Source: Flavobacteriales bacterium (GTDB taxonomy: Bacteria > Bacteroidota > Bacteroidia > Flavobacteriales > TMED113). Taken from it: 17,336 bases of DNA. Positions 1 through 6,933 of the stretch are shown piece after piece. Positions within the stretch are counted from its first letter, which is position 1. Each line of letters starts with the position of its first letter. Under the pieces are notes generated by a model, which saw nothing but the letters and a program-made list of their open reading frames with translations, made no database searches and had not been told where the DNA came from. The stretch is taken from assembly GCA_002696965.1 (NCBI GenBank), contig NZUB01000044.1:1-17336 (forward strand). Direction: 5' to 3'. The translations under genes were made by a program, and so were the position numbers.

Positions 1-1261
1 TATTTGTGTTTAAATTCATATATTTTTTTACACTCCCGTCATTATAAATATCGATATTAAAATGGATATTTTTGTTTGTAGATTCTCTTCCTAGGATATC
101 TATTTTTTTTATTAATTCTTTTTTTAGATCTGCAATATTTGATTGATGATTTTTTAGGCTTGTACTCTCATTAATTAGGTTTGGTCTAGATATTTCTAAA
201 ATATTACGCATCACATTAATTTGTCCATTTGTAAACATATTTAGACAAGCATCAGGACTGTAATCCATGTAGTTTTCAACCATATCAGGTAGGTCTTCTC
301 CACTTGAACCAAAATTATCACTGTCACATGTGTTTTTAGTAAAATCACATATATATCCAGCCTGGTCAGCAGCATTAGGAGTATCTTCTATACCATCATC
401 TACATTACATCCATCATCACCAAAAAAAGCAACAGCATCACCCCATATATGTCTTAGTCCTAAATAGTGTCCAATCTCATGTGTTGCCGCTCGACCTTGA
501 TTATTTTCTATCATATTATCTTCATTTGCTACAGGATTATTTCGACCAACAGCTGTATAATGTAGTACCACCCCTTGTACAGACTCATCATCTGTTAACA
601 TTTCGGTTGGCCAATCAGGTCCAGATTCCAAATTAGCAATTGCTTCATCTACATTGACTGGTGGATAAGCATATCCAAATACTTGGCCTAACTCGAAACC
701 AAATATATCAAGACTTCCAATATTGCATATCCATATATTTAAATATCTATCTGTATCCCAAGCATCTGAACCTCCTGTTGCATCTGATTTGACTTCATCT
801 AATGTGATTTCGTTAGAGAAAACATCTTCAAACATTAAAAATTCTTCTCTATCAGTATATTTATGAATAATACCATTTGTTGTGTTACCATTAGGGTCTA
901 CATTGGCAAGAAAAAATTCAATATTTGGATCTCCTGCAAATTCTAAAAATTCACTTCTTGTTTCAGATGCATTTTCATTTAGTCTTCTATAGTCTTCATT
1001 TAAGACGTCAAGTTGTGATAAAAGTACTGAATCAGGTAGGTTTTGTGCGTCATTGTTGTAGACAATATGAAAAACAACTGGAATATAGTATGTTTGGTTA
1101 TTTGTCGATATTCTTGAATTTGCATAATTATAAACGCTGCTATAATTATTGGAAAAATCTTTATGATTGGATTTTTTCTGAATTATATAATCATAAGCAC
1201 AGTGCTGTGAAGCACTAATTTGGAATACTGCGGCTAAAAGTATAAATAATGATTGTTTCAT
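1..1261 (-). CDS. Secreted M43 (pappalysin-like) zinc metalloprotease, C-terminus cut by window edge
   Basis: The reading frame is open from the ATG at 1261 to the window edge, giving 420 visible codons and no stop. Residues 1-19 form a Sec signal peptide (MKQ, a hydrophobic run, then ISA before SQ). The stretch IPVVFHIVYN at about 60-69 is typical of the N-terminal part of M43 proteases. The zinc site is complete: HEIGHYLGLRH at 261-271 fits HExxHxxGxxH, with E262 as the general base. The Met-turn is in ENYMDYS, with M332. Cysteines around the site probably form disulfides. From about 387 onward comes an IDILGRE...DGSVKK segment like the C-terminal tails of many flavobacterial secreted proteins, so the true stop is probably close beyond the edge. 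Such proteases act outside the cell or on its surface; the substrate cannot be read from sequence. The gene begins 20 nt after the ssrA 3' end on the same strand. Family assignment is secure. Confidence 0.92.
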   Translation of the reverse strand, partial: MKQSLFILLAAVFQISASQHCAYDYIIQKKSNHKDFSNNYSSVYNYANSRISTNNQTYYIPVVFHIVYNNDAQNLPDSVLLSQLDVLNEDYRRLNENASETRSEFLEFAGDPNIEFFLANVDPNGNTTNGIIHKYTDREEFLMFEDVFSNEITLDEVKSDATGGSDAWDTDRYLNIWICNIGSLDIFGFELGQVFGYAYPPVNVDEAIANLESGPDWPTEMLTDDESVQGVVLHYTAVGRNNPVANEDNMIENNQGRAATHEIGHYLGLRHIWGDAVAFFGDDGCNVDDGIEDTPNAADQAGYICDFTKNTCDSDNFGSSGEDLPDMVENYMDYSPDACLNMFTNGQINVMRNILEISRPNLINESTSLKNHQSNIADLKKELIKKIDILGRESTNKNIHFNIDIYNDGSVKKYMNLNTN

Positions 1262-1281
1262 ATTTTACAGTTTAATTTTTG

Positions 1282-1638
1282 TGGAGATGCAGGGAATCGA
1301 ACCCTGGTCCAAACAAGAAATAAAATAAATTTCTACATGCTTAGTGTTATTTAATTTTCGTGTACATTCTGCTATAACACAACCAAAATGCACCTTATCC
1401 TGTAATTTTCACTTTAATGTCCAGGCTGCACTAAAGCTAGTTCAACTTTATGATGTTCTTTTTTTAGGTGTTGAACATACCTAAAAAGGAACAAAAGCTA
1501 TTTAATATATTATTAAGCAGCTAAAGCGTAATTATTTTCGCCATTTAAAAAATTGTATATACTTTATTTCGAGCAAGTATAACAAATCTCGACATGCTTA
1601 GTATTTTATTGGACTTGCTGTCAAATCCGGTCATCCCC
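1282..1638 (-). ncRNA. ssrA: tmRNA (transfer-messenger RNA)
   Basis: On the minus strand the mature 5' end reads GGGGATGACCGGATTTGACA and the 3' end carries a T-arm (GGGTTCGATTCCC) followed by CATCTCC. GGGGATG pairs with CATCTCC as a 7-bp acceptor stem with one G-U pair; the discriminator is A at 1282. The genome continues CAA, so the CCA tail is not encoded and must be added enzymatically. The resume frame gives the tag GENNYALAA then TAA, a tag known from Bacteroidota. Conserved CTAAGCATGTAGA precedes the T-arm. A long hairpin at 1455-1492 lies after the tag, as expected for the pseudoknot region. The RNA works with SmpB to rescue stalled ribosomes and mark the nascent chain for proteolysis. 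The ends are inferred from pairing and may differ by a few bases. Confidence 0.95.
1513..1542 (-). other. tmRNA tag-peptide reading frame (GENNYALAA, stop)
   Basis: Within ssrA, the minus strand from 1542 reads GGC GAA AAT AAT TAC GCT TTA GCT GCT TAA, i.e. GENNYALAA and a stop. It ends in the LAA-type C-terminal degron recognised by ClpXP-class proteases. The resume codon would be GGC at 1540-1542. Confidence 0.93.
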
Positions 1639-1661
1639 ATTTATTCAAAGAACATAAAGTG

Positions 1662-1669
1662 CAAATTTA
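1662..1669 (-). promoter_or_regulatory. Candidate -7 box for ssrA
   Basis: The minus strand reads TAAATTTG, an exact match to the Bacteroidota -7 consensus TAnnTTTG, about 24 nt upstream of the mature tmRNA 5' end. This leaves room for a short precursor leader. No TTG is seen at the usual -33 distance, so support rests on one element and position. Confidence 0.45.
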
Positions 1670-1691
1670 CATACAATCATTTATAATTTTA

Positions 1692-1699
1692 TAATTTTG
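1692..1699 (+). promoter_or_regulatory. Candidate -7 box for the dehydrogenase gene
   Basis: The plus strand reads TAATTTTG, matching TAnnTTTG, 17 nt before the ATG at 1717. Transcription would start near 1705, giving an A-rich leader of about a dozen bases. No -33 TTG is seen. It lies back to back with the ssrA box at 1662-1669. Confidence 0.4.
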
Positions 1700-1716
1700 T
1701 GCAGATAAAAAAAAAA

Positions 1717-2907
1717 ATGAAGATAGGAATTATAAAAGAAGGTAAGTGTCCTCCTGATAAGCGAGTGCCTTTATCACCAGAACAATGTAAATATATTGTA
1801 CATAATTATCCATCGGTTTCTATATATGTTCAATCTAGTAATATTAGATGTTTTAATGATGAGGAGTATGTTAATAATGGAGTGGAAGTTGTAGATGAAT
1901 TATCATGTTGTGATATCATTTTAGGTGTTAAAGAAGTTCCTATTGACATGTTATTGAATAACAAAGTTTTTTTATTTTTTTCACATACAATTAAAAAGCA
2001 GCCCTATAATAAAGAATTATTAAAACAAATTATAAACAAAAACATTCAACTTATTGATTATGAAACATTAGTATATGACAGTGGTAAACGTGTTCTAGGA
2101 TTTGGACGATATGCAGGTATTATAGGTGCTTATAATACGTTTTTAGCTTATGGGTTAAAAACCAAAAAATACAATTTATCTGTTGCACATAAATTATCTA
2201 ATAAAAGTCAGTTAGATTCTCAGTTAATTAATGTTAGCTTGCCTTCTAATTTTAAAATTATTTTAACCGGAGAGGGACGTGTAGCACAAGGTGCTCAAGA
2301 AATTTTAAAAATTTTGAATATTAAAAAAGTATCTAAAAATGATTTTCTTAATAAGAATTTTAATTTCCCAGTTTATGTTCAATTATTACCCTCTGACTAT
2401 TATGTCAGAAATCATCAAATTTTATTTGATAAAAAAGATTTTTATCAAAAACCTGATGATTATAAATCCTGTTTAAATGATTTTGTCATCTATGCTGACA
2501 TGCTGATCACAGGTCATTATCATGCACCTAATAATCCATTTTTATTATCGAAAGAAGATCTTAAAAAAAATAAAAAACTCAAGGTAATTGGTGATATTAG
2601 CTGTGATATAAATGGTCCCATTGGTTCAACAATACGCCCATCTACTATAAGTGAACCTATTTATGGATATAATCGTATTACAGGTTTAGAAGATGATTTA
2701 AATCAGGATGATGTTATTGCAGTAATGGCTGTTGATAATTTACCATGCTCTCTGCCTAAAGATGCATCTGTTGATTTTGGATCTGTTTTGATTCAAAAGG
2801 TTTTACCAGAATTAATTTCAAATGGAGATATTACATCTAGAGGAACAATAACTAAAAATGGCAAGTTGACTAAACGATTTAGTTATTTGTCAGATTATAT
2901 AGCTTGA
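1717..2907 (+). CDS. NAD(P)-dependent dehydrogenase, alanine dehydrogenase / saccharopine dehydrogenase (Lys1-like) superfamily
   Basis: A 396-residue protein with an N-terminal AlaDH/PNT-type domain (MKIGIIKEGK, then DKRVPLSPEQ at 14-23) and a C-terminal Rossmann domain whose dinucleotide loop is GEGRVAQGA at about 185-193. GVKEVP (K72) and FFSHT (H90) align with the catalytic lysine and histidine of this superfamily (K77/H96 in yeast saccharopine dehydrogenase). GFGRYAGIIGAYN and VIGDISCDINGPIGST are also typical of Lys1-like members. It probably performs a reversible NAD(P)-linked oxidative deamination of an amino acid or saccharopine-type adduct; the substrate cannot be decided here. The ATG at 1717 is preferred over the in-frame GTG at 1699 because the latter overlaps a candidate -7 box and adds only QIKKK. 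The 3' end overlaps convergent rpe by 13 bp. Confidence 0.8.
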   Translation: MKIGIIKEGKCPPDKRVPLSPEQCKYIVHNYPSVSIYVQSSNIRCFNDEEYVNNGVEVVDELSCCDIILGVKEVPIDMLLNNKVFLFFSHTIKKQPYNKELLKQIINKNIQLIDYETLVYDSGKRVLGFGRYAGIIGAYNTFLAYGLKTKKYNLSVAHKLSNKSQLDSQLINVSLPSNFKIILTGEGRVAQGAQEILKILNIKKVSKNDFLNKNFNFPVYVQLLPSDYYVRNHQILFDKKDFYQKPDDYKSCLNDFVIYADMLITGHYHAPNNPFLLSKEDLKKNKKLKVIGDISCDINGPIGSTIRPSTISEPIYGYNRITGLEDDLNQDDVIAVMAVDNLPCSLPKDASVDFGSVLIQKVLPELISNGDITSRGTITKNGKLTKRFSYLSDYIA

Positions 2908-3551
2908 TTTTTCATTAATTGAATTGTATGTGTAGGATCTTTAGATTTAAATACACTACTTCCTGCGACTAAAACATTTGCTCCAAGTTTAATTAATTTC
3001 TTTGAATTTTCATTATTTACTCCTCCATCAATTTGGATTAAGAAATTAGCTTTTTCAGCATGTTTCATTTTTGTTAATTGTTGAAGCTTGGTATATGTTC
3101 TTTCAATAAAATTTTGTCCCCCAAATCCAGGATTGACACTCATGATACAAATCAAATCAATATCGTGAATGATATCCTTTAAACAACTGACTGGAGTATG
3201 TGGATTTATAGCTACCCCTGCTTTCATATTTTGTGATCTAATCTCTTGTAAAGTCCTATGTAAATGGTTACATGCTTCATAATGTACAGTTAGAATATTA
3301 GCTCCTGCTATTTTAAATTCCCTGATGTAATTCTCTGGATTGATAATCATTAAATGCACATCAAGTGGTTTTTGAGCGTATCTAGCAATAGATTTTATTA
3401 CAGGTATTCCAAATGAAATATTGGGAACAAAAATACCATCCATAACATCAAGGTGAAACCAATCTGCAGAACTTTGGTTCACCATCGTAATCTCTGATTT
3501 TAGATTTCCAAAGTCAGAAGCAAGTATTGATGGTGCAATCAAGTGATTCAT
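2895..3551 (-). CDS. rpe: Ribulose-phosphate 3-epimerase
   Basis: A 218-residue TIM-barrel enzyme interconverting D-ribulose 5-phosphate and D-xylulose 5-phosphate in the cytosolic pentose phosphate pathway. It opens with IAPSILASDFGNL. The metal and acid/base residues are present: HLDVMDG (H33, D35), DVHLMI (H66) and QIDGGV (D175). The flexible MSVNPGFGGQ loop is at 137-146 and the phosphate-binding part is VAGSSVF near 195-201. Length is normal for the family. It starts 3 nt after the sigma-factor stop, so it is very likely the last gene of the rpsO-pnp-sigma unit. Its last 13 bp overlap the end of the convergent dehydrogenase gene. Confidence 0.97.
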   Translation of the reverse strand: MNHLIAPSILASDFGNLKSEITMVNQSSADWFHLDVMDGIFVPNISFGIPVIKSIARYAQKPLDVHLMIINPENYIREFKIAGANILTVHYEACNHLHRTLQEIRSQNMKAGVAINPHTPVSCLKDIIHDIDLICIMSVNPGFGGQNFIERTYTKLQQLTKMKHAEKANFLIQIDGGVNNENSKKLIKLGANVLVAGSSVFKSKDPTHTIQLMKNQAI

Positions 3552-3554
3552 AAT

Positions 3555-4418
3555 CTAGCCAAGATATGTTTTTAAAATTTTACTTCTGGATGTGTGTTTC
3601 AGTCTTCGTATGCCTTTTTCTTTGATTTGTCTTACACGTTCCCTAGTTAAGTCAAATTTTTCTCCTATTTCCTCTAAAGTCATTGCGTGTTTACTACCTA
3701 AGCCAAAATACAGTCTAATTACATCCGCTTCTCTTTCAGTAAGAGTTGTTAATGATCTTTCAATTTCTGTTCGAAGTGAATCATTAATTAAACTATCATC
3801 TGGATTGGGGCTTTCTCCACTCATGATAACATCATATAAGTTGCTGTCTTCTCCATCAACTAAAGGCGCATCCATAGAAATATGCCTCCCTGAATTTCTT
3901 TGTGACTCTCTAACGTCATTAGCACTAATTTCTAAAACGCTAGCAATTTCATCTGCAGATGGCTCTCTCTCATATCTTTGTTCTAGCGACGCATATGTTT
4001 TATTAATTTTATTAATAGAACCAATTTTATTTAAAGGGAGTCTTACAATTCTAGATTGTTCTGCTAGTGCTTGAAGGATAGATTGTCGTATCCACCATAC
4101 AGCATAAGAAATAAATTTAAACCCACGAGTTTCATCAAATCTTTTTGCTGCCTTAATTAAGCCCAAGTTACCTTCATTGATTAAGTCGGGTAGGGATAGT
4201 CCCTGATTCTGATATTGTTTTGCAACCGAAACTACAAATCTTAAATTGGCTTTTGTCAGTTTATCTAGTGCAATTTCATCCCCTTCTTTTATTTTTTTTG
4301 CCAACTCAACTTCTTCATCGGCTGAAATTAAATCTACTTTGCCAATTTCTTGTAAATACTTATCAAGTGATGCCGTTTCTCTATTAGTTACTTGTTTCGT
4401 TATTTTTAATTGTCTCAT
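3555..4418 (-). CDS. rpoD: Primary RNA polymerase sigma factor (sigma-70 family, Bacteroidota type)
   Basis: A 287-residue housekeeping sigma factor that directs RNA polymerase to promoters. Region 1.2 covers about 16-45 (SLDKYLQEIG, DEEVELAKKI). Region 2 covers about 55-125 (NLRFVVSVA, DLINEGNLGLIKAAKRFD, FISYAVWWIRQSI). Region 3 covers about 130-205. Region 4 covers about 225-275, with the helix-turn-helix TLEEIGEKFDLTRERVRQI at 247-265. Region 1.1 and the long non-conserved insert of E. coli sigma-70 are absent, as is usual for the Bacteroidota primary sigma, which recognises TAnnTTTG. It lies 27 nt after pnp and 3 nt before rpe on the same strand. An alternative (group 2) sigma is unlikely given the strong match throughout and the context. 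Confidence 0.95.
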   Translation of the reverse strand: MRQLKITKQVTNRETASLDKYLQEIGKVDLISADEEVELAKKIKEGDEIALDKLTKANLRFVVSVAKQYQNQGLSLPDLINEGNLGLIKAAKRFDETRGFKFISYAVWWIRQSILQALAEQSRIVRLPLNKIGSINKINKTYASLEQRYEREPSADEIASVLEISANDVRESQRNSGRHISMDAPLVDGEDSNLYDVIMSGESPNPDDSLINDSLRTEIERSLTTLTEREADVIRLYFGLGSKHAMTLEEIGEKFDLTRERVRQIKEKGIRRLKHTSRSKILKTYLG

Positions 4419-4445
4419 ATTTTTTAAAACTTATTAAATTGGGAT

Positions 4446-6557
4446 TTATTCGGGCTTTTCTAATAATATTTTTCTAGATAATTTCATTTTCCCATTTTTA
4501 GGATCTATACTGACTAATTTGACATCAATTTCATCTCCTTCTTTTAATACCTCTTCCACCTTTTCTAATCTTTTCCAAGCAATTTCAGATATATGTAATA
4601 GACCATCTGTACCTTTTTTAATTTCAACAAAGGCTCCATATGGTTGAATTGATTTTACAATCCCCTTGTAGGTTGTGCCAACTTCAGGAATGAAACAAAT
4701 CTCTTTTATTTGTTCTTCTGCTTTTTGAATTCCTTCAGAATTTACTCCAAGTATTTCTACAATTCCAACATTATCTTCTTCATTAATTGTGATAGTTGTT
4801 TCTGTAGTTTCTTGCATTTTTTGTATCACTTTTCCTCCAGGTCCAATTACACCACCAATCATATCTTTTGGTATTGTCATTGTAATCATTTTAGGAGAGT
4901 GTTCCTTAGGTGTTTCTCTACTTGTTGATAATGTTTTTAACATTTCCTTTAATATATGTAGTCTGCCCTCTTTTGATTGATTAAGGGCTTCTTCTAATAT
5001 GTTGTATGGTAATCCTTTTACTTTCATATCCATTTGACAGGCCGTAATACCCTCAGTGGTTCCCGTAACTTTGAAATCCATATCACCTAAGAAATCTTCG
5101 TCACCTAATATGTCCGATAATATTGCGTATTTGGAATTGTCGTCATTAGTAATTAATCCCATTGCAATTCCTGAAACAGGTCTTATAATATCTACCCCCG
5201 CATCCATTAATGCGAGTGTTCCTGCACATACAGTTGCCATTGATGAAGATCCGTTAGATTCTAATATTTCAGACACTACTCGTATTGTATAAGGATTAGA
5301 TTCATTAATCATATCTTTTAATGCTCGTTGGGCTAGGTTCCCGTGTCCAATTTCTCTTCTACTTACGCTGAACTTCATTCTAGCTTCCCCCGTTGAGAAT
5401 GGTGGGAAGTTATAGTGTAAATAAAAATTTTCAGCCCCTTGTTGAGTTACTGTGTCAAGTCTGTTTTCATCTAAAGAGGTTCCTAGTGTTACTGTTGTTA
5501 GTGATTGAGTTTCTCCTCTGGTGAAAACTGCTGATCCATGAGTTTTAGGTAAGTAGTCAACTTCGCACCAAATGGGTCTAATTTCATCTGTTTTTCTTCC
5601 GTCTAGTCTATTTTTTGTATCAAGAATAAAATTTCGAATAGCCTCTTTTTGCGTAGTATAAAATTCTTTTGCAATTTCTTTATTGTGTTCTTCTAATTCA
5701 TCTTCAGAAAAATTAGTCATTAATTTTTCTTTGACTTGTTCAATTAAATTAGATCGCTCTTTTTTAGTAGTTTTTTGCCCAGCTATTTTATATATTTCTT
5801 CATAGCATAGATTATTTACTTTTTTAGCAATTTCTGTGACTTCTAAAATTTGAACTTCTCTTTTTTTGATTTTGTCTATTTTTTTTGATAGTTCAAGTTG
5901 AGAATTACATTGAATTTTAATCGCTTCGTGTCCAAATTTTATTGCCTCAATCATTTCATTCTCAGAAATTTCTTTCATTTCCCCTTCTACCATGATAACA
6001 GAATCAATAGATGCTCCTATCATTAAATCAATATCAGAAATTAGTAGTTGTTCTGGAGAAGGATTAGCTATAAAATCGCCGTTAATCCTACCCACACGCA
6101 CTTCTGATATAGGTCCTTCGAATGGAATATCTGATATTGTTAAAGCCGTAGATGCAGCTAATCCCAATAATGCATATGGATCTACATTTTTATCATGAGA
6201 CATGAGCTGAATCATGATTTGTGTTTCAAAATGATAATTCTTTGGGAACAAAGGTCGTAATACTCTGTCTACTAATCTCATTCCTAAAATTTCTTGATCT
6301 GATGGTCTTCCTTCTCTTTTCAGAAATCCACCGGGAAATCTGCCATCTGCAGCAAATTTCTCTCTGTAGTCAACACTTAGTGGAAGAAAATCTACATCTT
6401 TTTCTGTTTTATCAGAGACTACCGTTGCTAGTATCATTGTGTCTCCCATTCTCACTACACATGATCCATGTGCTTGTTTTGCTAATAAGCCTGTTTCAAT
6501 AGTAATATCTCTTTGATTACCAAGAGAGATAGTTACTTTTTTAAGTTCTGGTTTCAT
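4446..6557 (-). CDS. pnp: Polyribonucleotide nucleotidyltransferase (PNPase)
   Basis: A 703-residue phosphorolytic 3'-to-5' exoribonuclease, a trimer involved in RNA turnover and degradosome-like complexes. The order is first RNase PH domain (about 10-140), helical linker (about 240-320), second RNase PH domain (about 325-540), KH domain (about 555-620, GxxG in IGPGGK at 571-576) and S1 domain (about 625-695, YGAFVEIKKGTDGLLHISEI). The catalytic block SDILGDEDFLGDMDFK at 481-496 carries the conserved aspartates. All parts are intact and the length is normal. It starts 41 nt after rpsO, the widely conserved rpsO-pnp arrangement. In E. coli pnp is autoregulated through its leader; here the leader is short, and a hairpin (6593-6617) sits at the end of rpsO. 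Confidence 0.98.
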   Translation of the reverse strand: MKPELKKVTISLGNQRDITIETGLLAKQAHGSCVVRMGDTMILATVVSDKTEKDVDFLPLSVDYREKFAADGRFPGGFLKREGRPSDQEILGMRLVDRVLRPLFPKNYHFETQIMIQLMSHDKNVDPYALLGLAASTALTISDIPFEGPISEVRVGRINGDFIANPSPEQLLISDIDLMIGASIDSVIMVEGEMKEISENEMIEAIKFGHEAIKIQCNSQLELSKKIDKIKKREVQILEVTEIAKKVNNLCYEEIYKIAGQKTTKKERSNLIEQVKEKLMTNFSEDELEEHNKEIAKEFYTTQKEAIRNFILDTKNRLDGRKTDEIRPIWCEVDYLPKTHGSAVFTRGETQSLTTVTLGTSLDENRLDTVTQQGAENFYLHYNFPPFSTGEARMKFSVSRREIGHGNLAQRALKDMINESNPYTIRVVSEILESNGSSSMATVCAGTLALMDAGVDIIRPVSGIAMGLITNDDNSKYAILSDILGDEDFLGDMDFKVTGTTEGITACQMDMKVKGLPYNILEEALNQSKEGRLHILKEMLKTLSTSRETPKEHSPKMITMTIPKDMIGGVIGPGGKVIQKMQETTETTITINEEDNVGIVEILGVNSEGIQKAEEQIKEICFIPEVGTTYKGIVKSIQPYGAFVEIKKGTDGLLHISEIAWKRLEKVEEVLKEGDEIDVKLVSIDPKNGKMKLSRKILLEKPE

Positions 6558-6592
6558 TAATTTAGGTTGTATTTATTTATAAGTAGTATATA

Positions 6593-6617
6593 GTTGAATT
6601 ATTTTCTTAAATTCAAC
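6593..6617 (-). promoter_or_regulatory. Hairpin spanning the rpsO stop codon, between rpsO and pnp
   Basis: GTTGAATT and AATTCAAC form a perfect 8-bp stem with a 9-nt loop; on the minus (sense) strand the loop and inner stem include the rpsO TAA. No T-run follows, so it is not a standard intrinsic terminator. It could be an RNA-processing or stability element in the rpsO-pnp transcript. The repeat is seen directly; its role is inference. Confidence 0.35.
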
Positions 6618-6868
6618 GTTTTAACGATCAATCGATATCTTTCAATATCTTTTTTCTTTAAATATTCTAGCATTCTTCGTCTTTTACCTACTAATAATAC
6701 TAAAGATCTCTTAGTGTTGTTGTCCTTCTTGTTATCTTTTAGATAATCTGTTAAATGATTTATACGTTCTGTGAAAATGGCAATTTGCCCTTCTGATTTT
6801 CCGGTATCTTTTTCAGATGAACCGTGTTTTTTAAAAATAGCTTGTTTCTTTTTAGAATCTAAATACAT
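6599..6868 (-). CDS. rpsO: 30S ribosomal protein S15
   Basis: An 89-residue ribosomal protein that binds 16S rRNA early in assembly of the small-subunit platform. The S15 core is visible: GSSEKDTGKSEGQIAIFTER at 16-35, INHLTDYLK, and the C-terminal LVGKRRRMLEYLKKKD near 59-74. Full length and typical. It has a candidate -7 box (TATATTTG) just upstream and precedes pnp by 41 nt. Its stop codon lies inside an 8-bp inverted repeat. Confidence 0.98.
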   Translation of the reverse strand: MYLDSKKKQAIFKKHGSSEKDTGKSEGQIAIFTERINHLTDYLKDNKKDNNTKRSLVLLVGKRRRMLEYLKKKDIERYRLIVKTLNLRK

Positions 6869-6894
6869 ATTTTATCGTTTCTTTTTTTGAAGTG

Positions 6895-6902
6895 CAAATA
6901 TA
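6895..6902 (-). promoter_or_regulatory. Candidate -7 promoter box for rpsO
   Basis: The minus strand reads TATATTTG, an exact TAnnTTTG match followed by CACTTC, ending 26 nt before the rpsO ATG at 6868. The gap between accD and rpsO (65 nt) is larger than the other gaps in this block, consistent with a fresh transcription start for rpsO-pnp-rpoD-rpe. No clear -33 TTG is present. Confidence 0.5.
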
Positions 6903-6933
6903 GTATTTATTTTGCTTGAATATATGGTTTTTA

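Noticed and set aside
925..1218. Plus-strand open frame opposite the protease gene
   Set aside because: It is antisense to a clear M43 protease frame and has no recognisable domain or start context.
1455..1492. Strong hairpin considered as a rho-independent terminator
   Set aside because: It lies inside tmRNA downstream of the tag frame, where a pseudoknot stem is expected.
1335..1602. Direct repeat ACATGCTTAGT at 1335-1345 and 1592-1602
   Set aside because: Both copies lie inside ssrA; AAGCATGT sequences near the 5' and 3' parts are normal tmRNA features, not a mobile or CRISPR repeat.
1699..1716. In-frame GTG start giving six extra residues on the dehydrogenase
   Set aside because: It overlaps a candidate -7 box, and the family begins at MKIGIIKEG, so the ATG at 1717 fits better.
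3592..4074. 160-codon plus-strand frame opposite the sigma factor gene
   Set aside because: Its residues are the shadow of the strongly conserved sigma-70 coding strand; no independent support.
6221..6502. 93-codon plus-strand frame opposite pnp
   Set aside because: Shadow frame within intact pnp; composition follows the opposite coding strand.
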